Shown: one piece after another, positions 9,516 to 17,646 of the stretch
Numbering within the stretch: position 1 is the first letter of the stretch
How the letters are laid out: each line of letters begins with the position of its first letter
Assembly: GCA_029261165.1 (NCBI GenBank)
Contig: JAJDBV010000086.1
Span: 1 to 51,521 of the forward strand
DNA: 51,521 bases
Reading direction: 5' to 3'
Origin: Nitrospirota bacterium
Lineage (GTDB): Bacteria; Nitrospirota; Nitrospiria; SBBL01; JAADHI01
The notes under the pieces: generated by a model
Told to the model about the DNA's origin: nothing
Seen by the model: only the letters and a program-made list of their open reading frames with translations
Databases searched by the model: none
Made by a program: the position numbers and the translations under genes

Positions 9516-9955
9516 AGATATCGGATTTGGCTCCGGCAAAAGGGGCGAAGAAGAAGGGAAAGAGGATAGGCCGCGGACCCGGGTCGGGCCATGGTAAAAC
9601 GTCGACCAAGGGGCACAAGGGCCAGGCTGCACGCTCAGGAGGAACCAAGGCACCTGGTTTTGAGGGGGGGCAGCAGCCTCTGATTCGCCGGGTTCCCAAG
9701 CGTGGTTTTACGAATATCTTTCGGAAACAATACACTGTGGTTAACCTGGACAGGCTAAATTGTTTTGAACCTGAGGCGATTGTTGATCCGCAGGCACTCC
9801 AAGCCGCGGGCTTGATCAAAAAGTCGAGTGAGAAGATCAAGGTGCTGGCGGGTGGAGATCTCAGTAGGCCGCTTGTCATCTCTGCTCATAAGTTTAGCCA
9901 GGAAGCAGTGAAAAAGATTCAATCTGCCGGAGGGCGGACTGAAGTTATTTCTTAG
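9512..9955 (+). CDS. rplO: 50S ribosomal protein L15
   Basis: L15 is a late assembly protein of the 50S subunit. The 147-residue product carries the glycine- and basic-rich N-terminal region [19 protein letters not shown] and the [18 protein letters not shown] motif. The TTG start is inside the rpmD stop; AAAGGAGA lies just upstream. It is followed nine bases later by secY, the usual order. Confidence 0.96.
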   Translation: MKISDLAPAKGAKKKGKRIGRGPGSGHGKTSTKGHKGQAARSGGTKAPGFEGGQQPLIRRVPKRGFTNIFRKQYTVVNLDRLNCFEPEAIVDPQALQAAGLIKKSSEKIKVLAGGDLSRPLVISAHKFSQEAVKKIQSAGGRTEVIS

Positions 9956-9964
9956 GGGATCGGA

Positions 9965-11278
9965 TTGCTCGAACGCTTTTTTGCCAGTATAAAGAATGTT
10001 GTAAAGATTGAGGAACTGAGGCAGCGGATCGCTTTCACGGCGATGATGTTGGTTGTCTACCGGATGGGTGGGCATATTCCGACGCCTGGAATAAACAATG
10101 AACAGTTGAGTAGTTTTTTGACCGAAAGAGGGGGTGCTTTGATGGGCTTTCTCGACATGTTCTCTGGGGGTGGGCTCTCCCGGTTAACCATCTTTGCCTT
10201 AGGGATCATGCCGTATATCTCCGCCTCAATTATTCTTCAACTTCTGACGGTGGTGATTCCAACACTTTCCAAGCTGGCAAAAGAGGGTGAGAGCGGGAGA
10301 AAAAAAATTACGCAGTATACCCGTTTTGCCACGATCGGTATTGGTCTTGTTCAAGCAATCGGAATTGCGATTGGATTAGAAGGGATGGAACAGGGGCGGT
10401 TTGTTCAGAACCCTGGATGGGCATTCCGATTGATGACGATGATCACGATTACAGCGGGAACCGCTTTTCTGATGTGGTTGGGTGAGCAGATTACGGAAAG
10501 AGGAATTGGAAATGGGATCTCCCTGATCATCTTTGCCGGAATTGTTGTTCGCTTGCCGGCTGCGGTACTGAACACCTTTCAACTCTTCCAGGCAGGACAG
10601 ATCAGCTTCATTTTCTTGATGATTCTTGCCGCGATGATGATTGGTATCGTTGTTGCCATCGTTTTTCTTGAAAGTGGTCGGAGAAAAGTCTCCGTTCAAT
10701 ATGCAAAAAGGGTTGTTGGCCGAAAAATTTACGGCGGGCAGAGCACACATATTCCTTTGAAGATTAATACTGCGGGCGTCATTCCTCCGATATTTGCCTC
10801 TTCAATTATTGCTTTCCCGGCGACGATTGCCGGTTTTGTTGCCGTTCCCTGGGTGCAGGCGATTGGACGGAACCTCTCTCCAGGGACCCTTTTTTATACG
10901 ATTACCTATGCACTTCTCATCATATTTTTTGCTTTTTTTTACACCGCCATTGTCCTCAATCCAGTGGATATGGCGGATAACATGAAAAAATATGGAGGCT
11001 TTATTCCTGGAATACGCCCGGGACAAAGAACTTCAGATTATATTTACAAGGTCTTAACGCGGATCACATTTGCAGGGGCCATCTATCTTGCCTTGGTTGC
11101 AGTGACGCCTGAGATCCTCATATTCCGTTTTAATGTTCCCTTCGCGTTTGGAGGAACTTCTCTCTTGATCGTCATCGGTGTGGGAATGGATACCGCCCAG
11201 CAGATCGAAACACATATGTTGACGCGTAATTATGAAGGGTTTATGAAAAAAGGGCAGTTGAAGGGGCGCGGGTTTTAG
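9965..11278 (+). CDS. secY: Protein translocase subunit SecY
   Basis: SecY forms the protein-conducting channel of the inner membrane with SecE and SecG. The 437-residue product has the usual ten hydrophobic segments. Recognisable regions are RIAFTAMMLVVYRMGGHIPT-type TM1 (residues 20-39), the plug FLDMFSGGGLSR, GIMPYISASIILQLL in TM2 and the TERGIGNGISLIIFAGI stretch. Translation probably begins at TTG 9965. Its position between rplO and adk is standard for the spc operon. Confidence 0.98.
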   Translation: MLERFFASIKNVVKIEELRQRIAFTAMMLVVYRMGGHIPTPGINNEQLSSFLTERGGALMGFLDMFSGGGLSRLTIFALGIMPYISASIILQLLTVVIPTLSKLAKEGESGRKKITQYTRFATIGIGLVQAIGIAIGLEGMEQGRFVQNPGWAFRLMTMITITAGTAFLMWLGEQITERGIGNGISLIIFAGIVVRLPAAVLNTFQLFQAGQISFIFLMILAAMMIGIVVAIVFLESGRRKVSVQYAKRVVGRKIYGGQSTHIPLKINTAGVIPPIFASSIIAFPATIAGFVAVPWVQAIGRNLSPGTLFYTITYALLIIFFAFFYTAIVLNPVDMADNMKKYGGFIPGIRPGQRTSDYIYKVLTRITFAGAIYLALVAVTPEILIFRFNVPFAFGGTSLLIVIGVGMDTAQQIETHMLTRNYEGFMKKGQLKGRGF

Positions 11279-11301
11279 CAGCGTTTTTAAGGGGTGTTTG
11301 T

Positions 11302-11946
11302 ATGCGTCTTCTGTTTCTGGGAGCACCGGGTGTTGGGAAAGGGACTCAAGCGGAGGTTTTGTCCAGGCATTATGATCTTCCCCATATCGCAATGGGAGAT
11401 ATTATCCGGGAGGCAATGCGGAAGGGGACGCCTGTGGGTCTGGAGGCGAAAGCCTATGTCGAGAAAGGTCAACTTGTTCCGGATGAGGTGATCATCAAGG
11501 TGATTCGTGAACGGCTCAAGGAGGGAGACGCTAAAAAGGGTTATATCCTAGACGGTTTTCCACGGACGATCAGGCAAGGAGAGGCCCTAACTGAGATCTT
11601 GGAGCAAGAGGATGCAAAGATCGACCATGTGGTCAACTTTTTTGTCGATGAGGAGACCCTGGTAAAGCGAATCTCTGGTCGGAGGAGTTGCCCTTCGTGT
11701 GGAAAGGTGTACCATTTGGTGTATCGCCCGCCTGCGTGTGAAGGTCAGTGCGATTGTGGCGTCGACTTGATTCAGAGGAAGGATGATCGCCCTGAAACAG
11801 TAAAGTCCCGCTTGGGTGTCTATAAGAATGAAACCCTACCCCTTATTGAATACTATGAAAAAAAGGGGGATCTTCAGAACATTGAAGCGTGTGGAACCGT
11901 AGAGGAGATCTCAAAAAACGTGCAGAGCGTATTTGGGTCTGCTTGA
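11302..11946 (+). CDS. adk: Adenylate kinase with a cysteine-bearing LID
   Basis: Adk interconverts AMP and ATP with two ADP. The 214-residue long form has the P-loop GAPGVGKGTQ at residues 8-17, DGFPRT near 84 and the LID domain at about 122-160. The LID has cysteines C130, C133, C146, C150 and C152, so it is of the structural-zinc type, but the second knuckle is compact: C-D-C where the family usually has C-x2-C. Either C146/C150 or C150/C152 could complete the site. Lies between secY and map as usual. Confidence 0.97.
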   Translation: MRLLFLGAPGVGKGTQAEVLSRHYDLPHIAMGDIIREAMRKGTPVGLEAKAYVEKGQLVPDEVIIKVIRERLKEGDAKKGYILDGFPRTIRQGEALTEILEQEDAKIDHVVNFFVDEETLVKRISGRRSCPSCGKVYHLVYRPPACEGQCDCGVDLIQRKDDRPETVKSRLGVYKNETLPLIEYYEKKGDLQNIEACGTVEEISKNVQSVFGSA

Positions 11947-12008
11947 TTATTTGGGGGAAACCCTATGATGAAGGCCAATAACGGTTGAGATCTACTCTTG
12001 AAGGTCCG

Positions 12009-12755
12009 ATGATTATTTTAAAGTCAAAAGAAGAAGTTGCCAAGATCGCGTCAGCCTGTCAGATTGTTGCAGCGTCTTTAGAAGCATTAAGGGGGTATAT
12101 TGCTCCTGGTATGACGACAAAGGAGCTCGATCGTTTTGTTGAACAGAAGATACGTGACCAGGGCGGTATTCCAGCGTTCAAGGGATATAGAGATTATCCG
12201 GCAACGCTTTGCATTTCTGTCAATGAAGAGGTTGTTCATGGTATTCCATCCGATAAAGTGATCCAAGAAGGGGATATTGTGGGCATGGATCTTGGGGCGA
12301 TCTACGACGGTTTTTATGGTGATTCAGCCATTACGGTCTCAGTGGGTGAGGTGAGGGAAGAAGTGGAACGACTTATTCGGGTGACCCGGGAATCGCTCCA
12401 TGCCGGGATTGATCAGATGGTAGAGGGAGGTCGTTTATCCGATATTTCTCATGCGGTCCAGACGCATGTTGAAGCTGCCGGCTATTCGGTGGTCAGAGAT
12501 TTTGTGGGTCATGGTATTGGCCGTTCATTGCATGAAGAGCCACAGGTTCCGAACTTTGGACCGAAAGGCCGCGGGCCTCGGTTGCGCGAAGGGATGGTCC
12601 TGGCCATTGAGCCGATGGTCAATATGGGTGAATGCGCTGTGGAAGTATTAGGAGATCGCTGGACGGCGGTTACGGCCGACGGAAGTCTTTCGGCACATTT
12701 TGAACATACCATCGCAATAACCAAAGAAGGTCCGGTGATACTGAGCAAGATATAA
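12009..12755 (+). CDS. map: Type I methionine aminopeptidase
   Basis: Removes the initiator methionine from nascent proteins. The 248-residue protein has the pita-bread dimetal ligands D94, D105, H168, E201 and E232 and the substrate-side H77, in the contexts GMDLGAIYDGFYGDSA, GHGIGRSLHE, AIEPMV and FEHTIAIT. The frame is open from TTG 11985, but ATG 12009 matches the family start and has AAGG at 12001-12004. Confidence 0.97.
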   Translation: MIILKSKEEVAKIASACQIVAASLEALRGYIAPGMTTKELDRFVEQKIRDQGGIPAFKGYRDYPATLCISVNEEVVHGIPSDKVIQEGDIVGMDLGAIYDGFYGDSAITVSVGEVREEVERLIRVTRESLHAGIDQMVEGGRLSDISHAVQTHVEAAGYSVVRDFVGHGIGRSLHEEPQVPNFGPKGRGPRLREGMVLAIEPMVNMGECAVEVLGDRWTAVTADGSLSAHFEHTIAITKEGPVILSKI

Positions 12756-12792
12756 GCGCATTTGATCACGTTCTATCGGGTTAAGTTTATTT

Positions 12793-13020
12793 ATGGCGAA
12801 AGAAGAAAGTATTGAAGTACAGGGGACGATTCTTGAAACCCTTCCTAATGCGATGTTCAGAGTGGAACTTGAAAACGGCTACCGGGTTCTTGCGCATATA
12901 TCCGGAAAGATGAGGATGCATTACATCAAGATCATGCCTGGCGATACGGTAACCATTGAGCTTTCACCCTATGACTTAACGAGGGGACGGATTACTTATA
13001 GAGAGCGGCGTAAGCGGTAA
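12793..13020 (+). CDS. infA: Translation initiation factor IF-1
   Basis: IF-1 is an OB-fold factor that occupies the A site during initiation. The 75-residue product has [20 protein letters not shown] and [17 protein letters not shown] followed by [14 protein letters not shown], essentially diagnostic. Located between map and rpmJ, the standard alpha-operon junction. Confidence 0.97.
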   Translation: MAKEESIEVQGTILETLPNAMFRVELENGYRVLAHISGKMRMHYIKIMPGDTVTIELSPYDLTRGRITYRERRKR

Positions 13021-13042
13021 ATTGTTAATAAATGAGGTTGAG

Positions 13043-13156
13043 ATGAAAGTACGTGCGTCAGTAAAGCCCATTTGTGTGAAATGTAAAGTTATCAAGCGAA
13101 AAGGGGTTATCCGCGTCATTTGCGAGAACCCCCGGCATAAGCAGCGGCAGGGTTAA
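13043..13156 (+). CDS. rpmJ: 50S ribosomal protein L36
   Basis: L36 is a 37-residue zinc-binding protein of the 50S subunit. The frame from ATG 13043 to TAA 13154-13156 encodes [14 protein letters not shown] at the start, with the zinc ligands C11, C14, C27 and H32, and ends HKQRQG. This is the zinc-containing (C+) form. The gene lies 22 bases after infA and 18 before rpsM. Confidence 0.97.
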   Translation: MKVRASVKPICVKCKVIKRKGVIRVICENPRHKQRQG

Positions 13157-13174
13157 AATCAAGGGAGAGGTTTC

Positions 13175-13549
13175 ATGGCTCGAATTGCAGGGGTTGATTT
13201 ACCACGAGATAAGCGGGTCGAGATCGGCTTAACTTACATACTAGGGGTTGGACGTCCCTCTTCTAAAAAGATATTGGAAAAACTTTCTATTGACCAGAAC
13301 ACGCGGGTTAAAGATTTAAGTGAAGACGAATTAATCCGTCTCCGTGAAGTCATTGAAAATGAGTACCAGGTTGAAGGGGATCTCAGGCGCGAGGTTTCCA
13401 TGAACATTAAGCGCTTGATGGATATTGGTTGTTATCGAGGGCTTCGGCACCGTAGAGGCTTGCCGGTGAGAGGACAACATACCAGGAACAACGCACGCAC
13501 GAGAAAAGGGCGTCGTAAGCAAGCCGTTAGAGGAAAGAAAAAGGTCTAA
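13175..13549 (+). CDS. rpsM: 30S ribosomal protein S13
   Basis: S13 contacts P-site tRNA and the 50S subunit through its C-terminal tail. The 124-residue product has [20 protein letters not shown], the [20 protein letters not shown] stretch and a very basic ending [24 protein letters not shown] precedes the ATG. Normal length. Confidence 0.97.
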   Translation: MARIAGVDLPRDKRVEIGLTYILGVGRPSSKKILEKLSIDQNTRVKDLSEDELIRLREVIENEYQVEGDLRREVSMNIKRLMDIGCYRGLRHRRGLPVRGQHTRNNARTRKGRRKQAVRGKKKV

Positions 13550-13587
13550 CCGGTCAGTATTAAGGACATTAAAATTGAAAGGCTGTT

Positions 13588-13974
13588 ATGGCAACGAAGA
13601 AAGGGTCTAAGAAAAAAGAGAAGCGGCATATCCAAACGGGCGTTGCGCATATTCAGGCAACGTTTAACAACACCCTTGTCACCATTACGGATATGGGGGG
13701 GAATGTTATTGTCTGGGGGAGTGCGGGAAGTCTTGGTTTTAAAGGGTCACGTAAGAGTACTCCCTTTGCCGCACAACGCGCAGGTGAGGTTGTGGCAAAG
13801 AAGGCAATGGAACATGGGATGAAGCAGGTCGATGTTTTCGTGAAGGGTCCTGGTTCTGGAAGAGAATCGGCCATACGCGCGCTCCAATCCGCCGGGTTAA
13901 AAGTCAATCTCATCAGGGATGTAACGCCGATCCCCCATAATGGATGCCGGCCTCCGAAAAGGAGAAGGGTGTAG
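13588..13974 (+). CDS. rpsK: 30S ribosomal protein S11
   Basis: S11 sits on the 30S platform near the E site and the mRNA exit. The 128-residue product contains [31 protein letters not shown] and the invariant ending [18 protein letters not shown]. Normal in length and position. Confidence 0.98.
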   Translation: MATKKGSKKKEKRHIQTGVAHIQATFNNTLVTITDMGGNVIVWGSAGSLGFKGSRKSTPFAAQRAGEVVAKKAMEHGMKQVDVFVKGPGSGRESAIRALQSAGLKVNLIRDVTPIPHNGCRPPKRRRV

Positions 13975-13999
13975 GTTTTCCATGGGTTGTAATCGGTCG

Positions 14000-14015
14000 G
14001 AGCCAAGTGTGGCTC
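14000..14015 (+). promoter_or_regulatory. Hairpin in the rpsD leader
   Basis: GAGCCA-AGTG-TGGCTC forms a perfect 6-bp stem with a 4-base loop in the 92-base gap between rpsK and rpsD. It has no T-tract, so it is not an intrinsic terminator. S4 is the translational regulator of its own operon in several bacteria, so a structure ahead of rpsD could be an S4 binding site. This is inference from position only. Confidence 0.35.
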
Positions 14016-14066
14016 ACGAGGAACGAATGAAAAATATGATGTTTTTAGTGAAGTGGAGGTGTTTTC

Positions 14067-14693
14067 TTGGCTAGATATATTGGTCCTGCTTGTCGGCTTT
14101 GTCGGCGGGAAGGAACGAAGCTTTTTTTGAAAGGGAGTCGTTGTTTAACGGAGAAGTGTGCAATTGACCGAAGGAGTTATCCCCCGGGTCAGCATGGACA
14201 AGGACGACAGCGCTTTTCTGAGTACAGCCTTCAACTTCGTGAGAAACAGAAATTAAAGCGGATTTATGGTTTGTTAGAGCGTCAATTCAGGCAGTATTTT
14301 TATAGGGCGGACCAGCGGAAGGGTGTTACGGGCGAAAACCTCTTGGTCATGCTGGAGTCAAGGCTTGATAACGTTGTTTATCGTTTGGGATTCGCATCCT
14401 CCAGGAAGCAAAGTCGCATGTTGGTTCGCCAGAACCATTTTTCGGTCAATGGAAGACCGGTCAATATCCCTTCTTTTCTTGTAAATATCAATGATGTGGT
14501 TGAGGTTAGAGAAAAGAGTCGAGAGATCCTTCCGATCAAAGATGCGATGGAAGGGGCCGGGGCGCGGAATATTCCTTCATGGCTGGAAATGGAGAAGGAA
14601 CAATTAAAAGGATCGATAAAGGCGCGGCCGAGCAAGGAAGAGATTGCGCTTCCAGTGAATGAACAACTTGTTGTTGAGCTTTATTCGAGATAA
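14067..14693 (+). CDS. rpsD: 30S ribosomal protein S4, zinc-binding form
   Basis: S4 nucleates 30S assembly and affects decoding accuracy. The 208-residue product has zinc-finger cysteines C9, C12, C26 and C31 (ACRLCRREG and GSRCLTEKC), the [10 protein letters not shown] motif and an S4-type RNA-binding domain around [18 protein letters not shown]. It starts at TTG 14067 after GTGGAGGTG at 14052-14060. It lies between rpsK and rpoA as in most bacteria. Confidence 0.97.
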   Translation: MARYIGPACRLCRREGTKLFLKGSRCLTEKCAIDRRSYPPGQHGQGRQRFSEYSLQLREKQKLKRIYGLLERQFRQYFYRADQRKGVTGENLLVMLESRLDNVVYRLGFASSRKQSRMLVRQNHFSVNGRPVNIPSFLVNINDVVEVREKSREILPIKDAMEGAGARNIPSWLEMEKEQLKGSIKARPSKEEIALPVNEQLVVELYSR

Positions 14694-14767
14694 TCACATA
14701 AAAATAAAAGCAGCCGAAATGATTTATTATAATGAGGTTGTTTCCACGAAAAACGGGTGAGGCACTT

Positions 14768-15751
14768 ATGACGATTAGCACAAAAGACTTTCAAATTCCC
14801 AAGAAACTTGAAATTGATAAAAAAACACTTTCCAGGACCTATGGAAAGTTTTACGCGGAACCCTTTGAACGTGGTTTCGGGAATACGATTGGAAACTCTT
14901 TGAGACGCGTTCTACTTTCATCCATTGAAGGATCTGCCGTGACCTCAGTTAAAATTGAGGGCGTGCTTCATGAGTTTTCCACAATCCCTGGAGTTAAAGA
15001 GGATGTCACCGATATTATTTTGAACATAAAGAATCTCCGGTTGAAGCTCCATTCCAGCGAACCGAAGGTCATTCACCTGAAGAAGAAAGGAGCGGGGCCC
15101 GTTGTCGCAAAGGATATCACGCATGATGCGGATATCGAAATCCTGACACCGGACCTTCATATCGCCACCTTGGACAAGGATGGTAAGATTGACATGGAAC
15201 TGGTTGTAAAGAATGGGAGAGGATATATCCCTTCTGAAAGAAATAAAGAGGAAGGAGATACGATTGGCGTGATTCCAATTGACGCGATTTTTTCTCCCAT
15301 TCGCAAGGTTAATTTCTCCGTTGAAAATGCCCGTGTTGGACGTGTGACTGATTATGACAAGCTCATTATGGAGATAGAGACGGATGGAAGTCTTCGTCCC
15401 GATGATGTCCTGGGCCATGCTGCACAGATTCTCAAAGAGCACTTGGGCCTGTTTGTTAATTTTGATGAGCCTGTCGAGCCCGTGGAGCAAAAGAGGGATG
15501 AAGGGAAACATTATAATAAGAACCTTCTCAGGAGTGTCCACGAGTTGGAGTTGTCAGTTCGAGCTGCGAATTGCCTCAAAAATGCGAGTATCCGGACGAT
15601 TGCCGATCTGGTTCAACGAAGCGAACCGGAAATGTTAAAAACAAAGAATTTTGGTAGAAAGTCTCTAAATGAAATCAAAGAGATACTCCATGAGATGGGC
15701 TTGTCCCTTGGAATGGAAATAGAAGAGCAGGTCCCAGCTGAAGGGGAATAA
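14768..15751 (+). CDS. rpoA: RNA polymerase subunit alpha
   Basis: The alpha subunit dimerises to start RNA polymerase assembly and contacts UP elements and activators through its C-terminal domain. The 327-residue product has the N-terminal dimerisation segment [19 protein letters not shown], a linker near residues 230-250 and the alpha-CTD with [19 protein letters not shown] and [13 protein letters not shown]. An upstream in-frame ATG at 14732 lacks a ribosome-binding site; ATG 14768 has GTGAGG at 14757-14762. Confidence 0.97.
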   Translation: MTISTKDFQIPKKLEIDKKTLSRTYGKFYAEPFERGFGNTIGNSLRRVLLSSIEGSAVTSVKIEGVLHEFSTIPGVKEDVTDIILNIKNLRLKLHSSEPKVIHLKKKGAGPVVAKDITHDADIEILTPDLHIATLDKDGKIDMELVVKNGRGYIPSERNKEEGDTIGVIPIDAIFSPIRKVNFSVENARVGRVTDYDKLIMEIETDGSLRPDDVLGHAAQILKEHLGLFVNFDEPVEPVEQKRDEGKHYNKNLLRSVHELELSVRAANCLKNASIRTIADLVQRSEPEMLKTKNFGRKSLNEIKEILHEMGLSLGMEIEEQVPAEGE

Positions 15752-15794
15752 TCAAGGTAACGTTCTATTTTAGATTTTTGAGAAGGGGAATAAA

Positions 15795-16295
15795 ATGCGC
15801 CATCGTATGGCCGGCCGAAAGTTGGGAAGAAATGGTTCTCATCGAAGAGCGCTTTATCGAAACCTTGTGACGTCTTTTCTTCGACATGAGCGGATAGAGA
15901 CGACGGAAGCGAAGGGGAAAGAGATTCGTTCTATTGCGGATCGGATGATTACACTGGGAAAGAAGGGGGATCTCCATTCCAGAAGAATGGCGAGTTCCTA
16001 CCTCATGAATCGAGGGGTTGTCTCCACGCTGTTTTCTGATATCGCGCCCCGATTTTCAGGGAGAAACGGAGGATATACCCGTCTGATTAAGACACGTCTC
16101 CGTTTTGGAGATGCGGCACCAATGGTTATTTTGGAGTTGACGGAGACCGAGGCAGCACTTCCAGAACCAGTGGAAAAAGAAGTTAAGTCAGAAAAAAAGA
16201 AGGAAGCAAAAGGCGATAAAGACAAGAAAGGAAAATCAAAAACTTCTAAGTCATCTCCAAAGAAGGAAAAGGTTTCCCCAGAAAAAAAGAAATAA
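15795..16295 (+). CDS. rplQ: 50S ribosomal protein L17 with a Lys-rich C-terminal tail
   Basis: Residues 1-118 are an ordinary L17, opening [20 protein letters not shown], with the [19 protein letters not shown] segment and [20 protein letters not shown]17 sits at the rim of the peptide exit tunnel. Residues 119-166 form an added tail dominated by Lys, Glu and Ser with runs of KKK, similar in character to the tail on L22 in the same cluster. It is the last gene of the ribosomal block. Confidence 0.96.
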   Translation: MRHRMAGRKLGRNGSHRRALYRNLVTSFLRHERIETTEAKGKEIRSIADRMITLGKKGDLHSRRMASSYLMNRGVVSTLFSDIAPRFSGRNGGYTRLIKTRLRFGDAAPMVILELTETEAALPEPVEKEVKSEKKKEAKGDKDKKGKSKTSKSSPKKEKVSPEKKK

Positions 16296-16421
16296 TCTGT
16301 TGTTTCCCACCGTTATATCAAGACCCATTTTCCATAGATAGACGCGATGCATCCTTTAGACCGGTGTGGATTTGTTTGGGTTTTGTAAGGTGCGCCTTCG
16401 TCTAAAAAAAACTGTACAAAA

Positions 16422-16459
16422 AAGGACCCTCTCTCCATGATCTTGGAAAGAGGGTCCTT
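16422..16459 (-). terminator. Intrinsic terminator, mainly for the minus-strand gene
   Basis: A 15-bp stem with one mismatch is formed by 16422-16436 and 16445-16459 (AAGGACCCTCT..., AGAGGGTCCTT) around an 8-base loop. Read on the minus strand it is followed by TTTTTGTAC and more T-rich sequence, so it best ends the secreted-protein gene at 16490. On the plus strand it could also stop read-through from rplQ, though the T-tract there is weak. The rest of 16296-16489 shows nothing else. Confidence 0.8.
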
Positions 16460-16489
16460 CCTGTAGTTTAAAACTTCGTTGCTCAGATC

Positions 16490-17218
16490 TTATCTTGCCG
16501 CGGTTGGCGGTGTAATATTCAGATTGACTACTTTTTCCGATGCGGCCGACCCTTTCAATTTCGCTTCGATTGCCTTGAGCAAATACGCGGTCGAATAACC
16601 GACCTTATATTCTTTGGGATCTCCGGCAACCCATTTTCTGATCATGTCATCATGCACTTGGAACTTCCTCTTTATTGTAAATTTGACCTTTGTGACAGTC
16701 TTTGCCGCTGGAGCCTCTTTTTTCGCGACGGCCACTTTTTCTTCTTTTGAAGCTTTTCCCTCCGCTGGCTTGGCAGCGGGTGCGGCTTTTGCTTTAGCGG
16801 CAGGAACCTCGACTTCGACCTTCTTGATCCTTAACTTATAAGAATCCCGAAATTGAAGTTCAACCACGGGCGGTTTTGCGGAGAAAATCTTGAAGTAGCG
16901 ATAGGTCTGTGTTTTGATTCTTCCAGATTTTTTCTTGGCTTTCATCTTGCCGTGTGGATGGATATCTAGCCCCTTCTCCTTCATCACGGCAAGGATTGCG
17001 TCCCAAATCTTGTCATAATCTTCTGTGAACATCTTTTCGAGTGTCGGCAGTTTTTTTGCTACCTTGAGGGGTTCTCCTGCATCTCCACAAACCCATGATG
17101 TTTTAATCCAGCGACAGATTGTCAACGGTTTCTTGGCTTTCTTTGCCTCGACGGGCTGAGCAACCAAAAGGCTCAACGCCACTGGTAAAGAAATAAGCAT
17201 GATAACAAGTTTTTTCAT
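16490..17218 (-). CDS. Secreted protein of unknown function with a Lys/Ala linker
   Basis: Not recognised. The 242-residue product begins with a signal peptide (KKLVIMLISLPVALSLLVA, probable cleavage after VEA at residue 25). The N-terminal domain, about residues 60-135, has the pattern YDKIWDAILAVMKEKGLDI followed by GRIKTQTY and a beta-rich stretch, reminiscent of small envelope-lipoprotein domains with a wDAv...G.I.T pattern. A Lys/Ala/Pro-rich linker covers about 138-172, and a second basic domain follows. C35 and C44 could form a disulfide. ATG 17218 is chosen because GGAGGAG precedes it. A TTGACA lies at 17277-17282 on the minus strand, with a loosely spaced TATATA at 17250-17255. Periplasmic location is inferred. 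Confidence 0.85.
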   Translation of the reverse strand: MKKLVIMLISLPVALSLLVAQPVEAKKAKKPLTICRWIKTSWVCGDAGEPLKVAKKLPTLEKMFTEDYDKIWDAILAVMKEKGLDIHPHGKMKAKKKSGRIKTQTYRYFKIFSAKPPVVELQFRDSYKLRIKKVEVEVPAAKAKAAPAAKPAEGKASKEEKVAVAKKEAPAAKTVTKVKFTIKRKFQVHDDMIRKWVAGDPKEYKVGYSTAYLLKAIEAKLKGSAASEKVVNLNITPPTAAR

Positions 17219-17392
17219 TTTCTCCTCCAAAAAAATGAGAACATTTTCTTATATAACTAACTTTTTTTAGCGAAAGTGTCAAGGAAAATCGATCCGGGAA
17301 ATTTAGTGGTCTTAAGGAGATGGCCGAATATCTAAGGAGCCCCGAAGTTATCGAAGCATCAGAATATACACACTTTTTTCACAGGAATCTGC

Positions 17393-17421
17393 TTGACAAG
17401 CCCCTAGAGATAAGGTATTAT
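17393..17421 (+). promoter_or_regulatory. Strong sigma70-type promoter of the putative small RNA
   Basis: A perfect TTGACA -35 box at 17393-17398 is followed after exactly 17 bases by TATTAT (5 of 6) at 17416-17421. The predicted start of transcription is near 17428. It lies 111 bases beyond, and divergent from, the -35 of the secreted-protein gene. A Fur-like operator begins about four bases after the predicted start. Confidence 0.75.
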
Positions 17422-17431
17422 TCATTTAACT

Positions 17432-17450
17432 GAAAATGATTATCATAATC
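17432..17450 (+). promoter_or_regulatory. Fur box
   Basis: GAAAATGATTATCATAATC matches 16 of 19 positions of the classical consensus GATAATGATAATCATTATC and is itself a near-perfect inverted repeat. It covers about +5 to +23 of the predicted transcript, where bound Fur-Fe(II) would block RNA polymerase. Iron-dependent repression is therefore predicted. No fur gene is in the window, so the regulator is inferred. Confidence 0.75.
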
Positions 17451-17498
17451 GATTGTAGGTGGTTGCGGCCAGAGGTCTTCCAGGAAGAGAACCCATAG

Positions 17499-17532
17499 CC
17501 CACGGATTTGTTAAAAACCCCGTGGGTTTTTT
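17499..17532 (+). terminator. Intrinsic terminator of the putative small RNA
   Basis: CCCACGG (17499-17505) pairs with CCGTGGG (17520-17526) across a 14-base A/T-rich loop, and TTTTTT follows at 17527-17532. This is a textbook intrinsic terminator on the plus strand. An overlapping shorter hairpin with a 3-base loop is also possible. Confidence 0.75.
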
Positions 17533-17646
17533 AATGAAACAGAAGTGTATTCAGGCCTTATAGTTTAGGCTTAGATGAGGCCGGGCGATATTAAGAGAAC
17601 TTTTTTTTAAATTGGAAAGACGTCATTGGGAAAAAAGGAGATCAAA

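Larger units (their letters stand above)
17428..17532 (+). ncRNA. Putative Fur-repressed small RNA of about 105 nt
   Basis: A promoter and Fur box at one end and an intrinsic terminator at the other bound a transcript of about 105 nt with no convincing open reading frame. This is the architecture of RyhB- and PrrF-type iron-sparing RNAs. The middle contains UCUUCC (17476-17481), which could pair with Shine-Dalgarno sequences, though GGAAGA follows at 17483-17488 and may sequester it. The terminator region can also fold as AAAAACCC/GGGTTTTT (17513-17520 with 17524-17531), exclusive with the main stem, so an attenuator for the HTH gene starting 115 bases later is the main alternative. Confidence 0.6.

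Noticed and set aside
17320-17433. A 37-codon frame (ATG after AAGGAG) overlapping the promoter and Fur box
   Set aside because: The ribosome-binding site touches the ATG with no spacing, and the frame ends inside the Fur box. The promoter and operator pattern explains the sequence better.
17626-17646. Upstream TTG start for the multi-HTH gene
   Set aside because: The GGAG at 17637-17640 lies inside this extension and fits the ATG at 17647.
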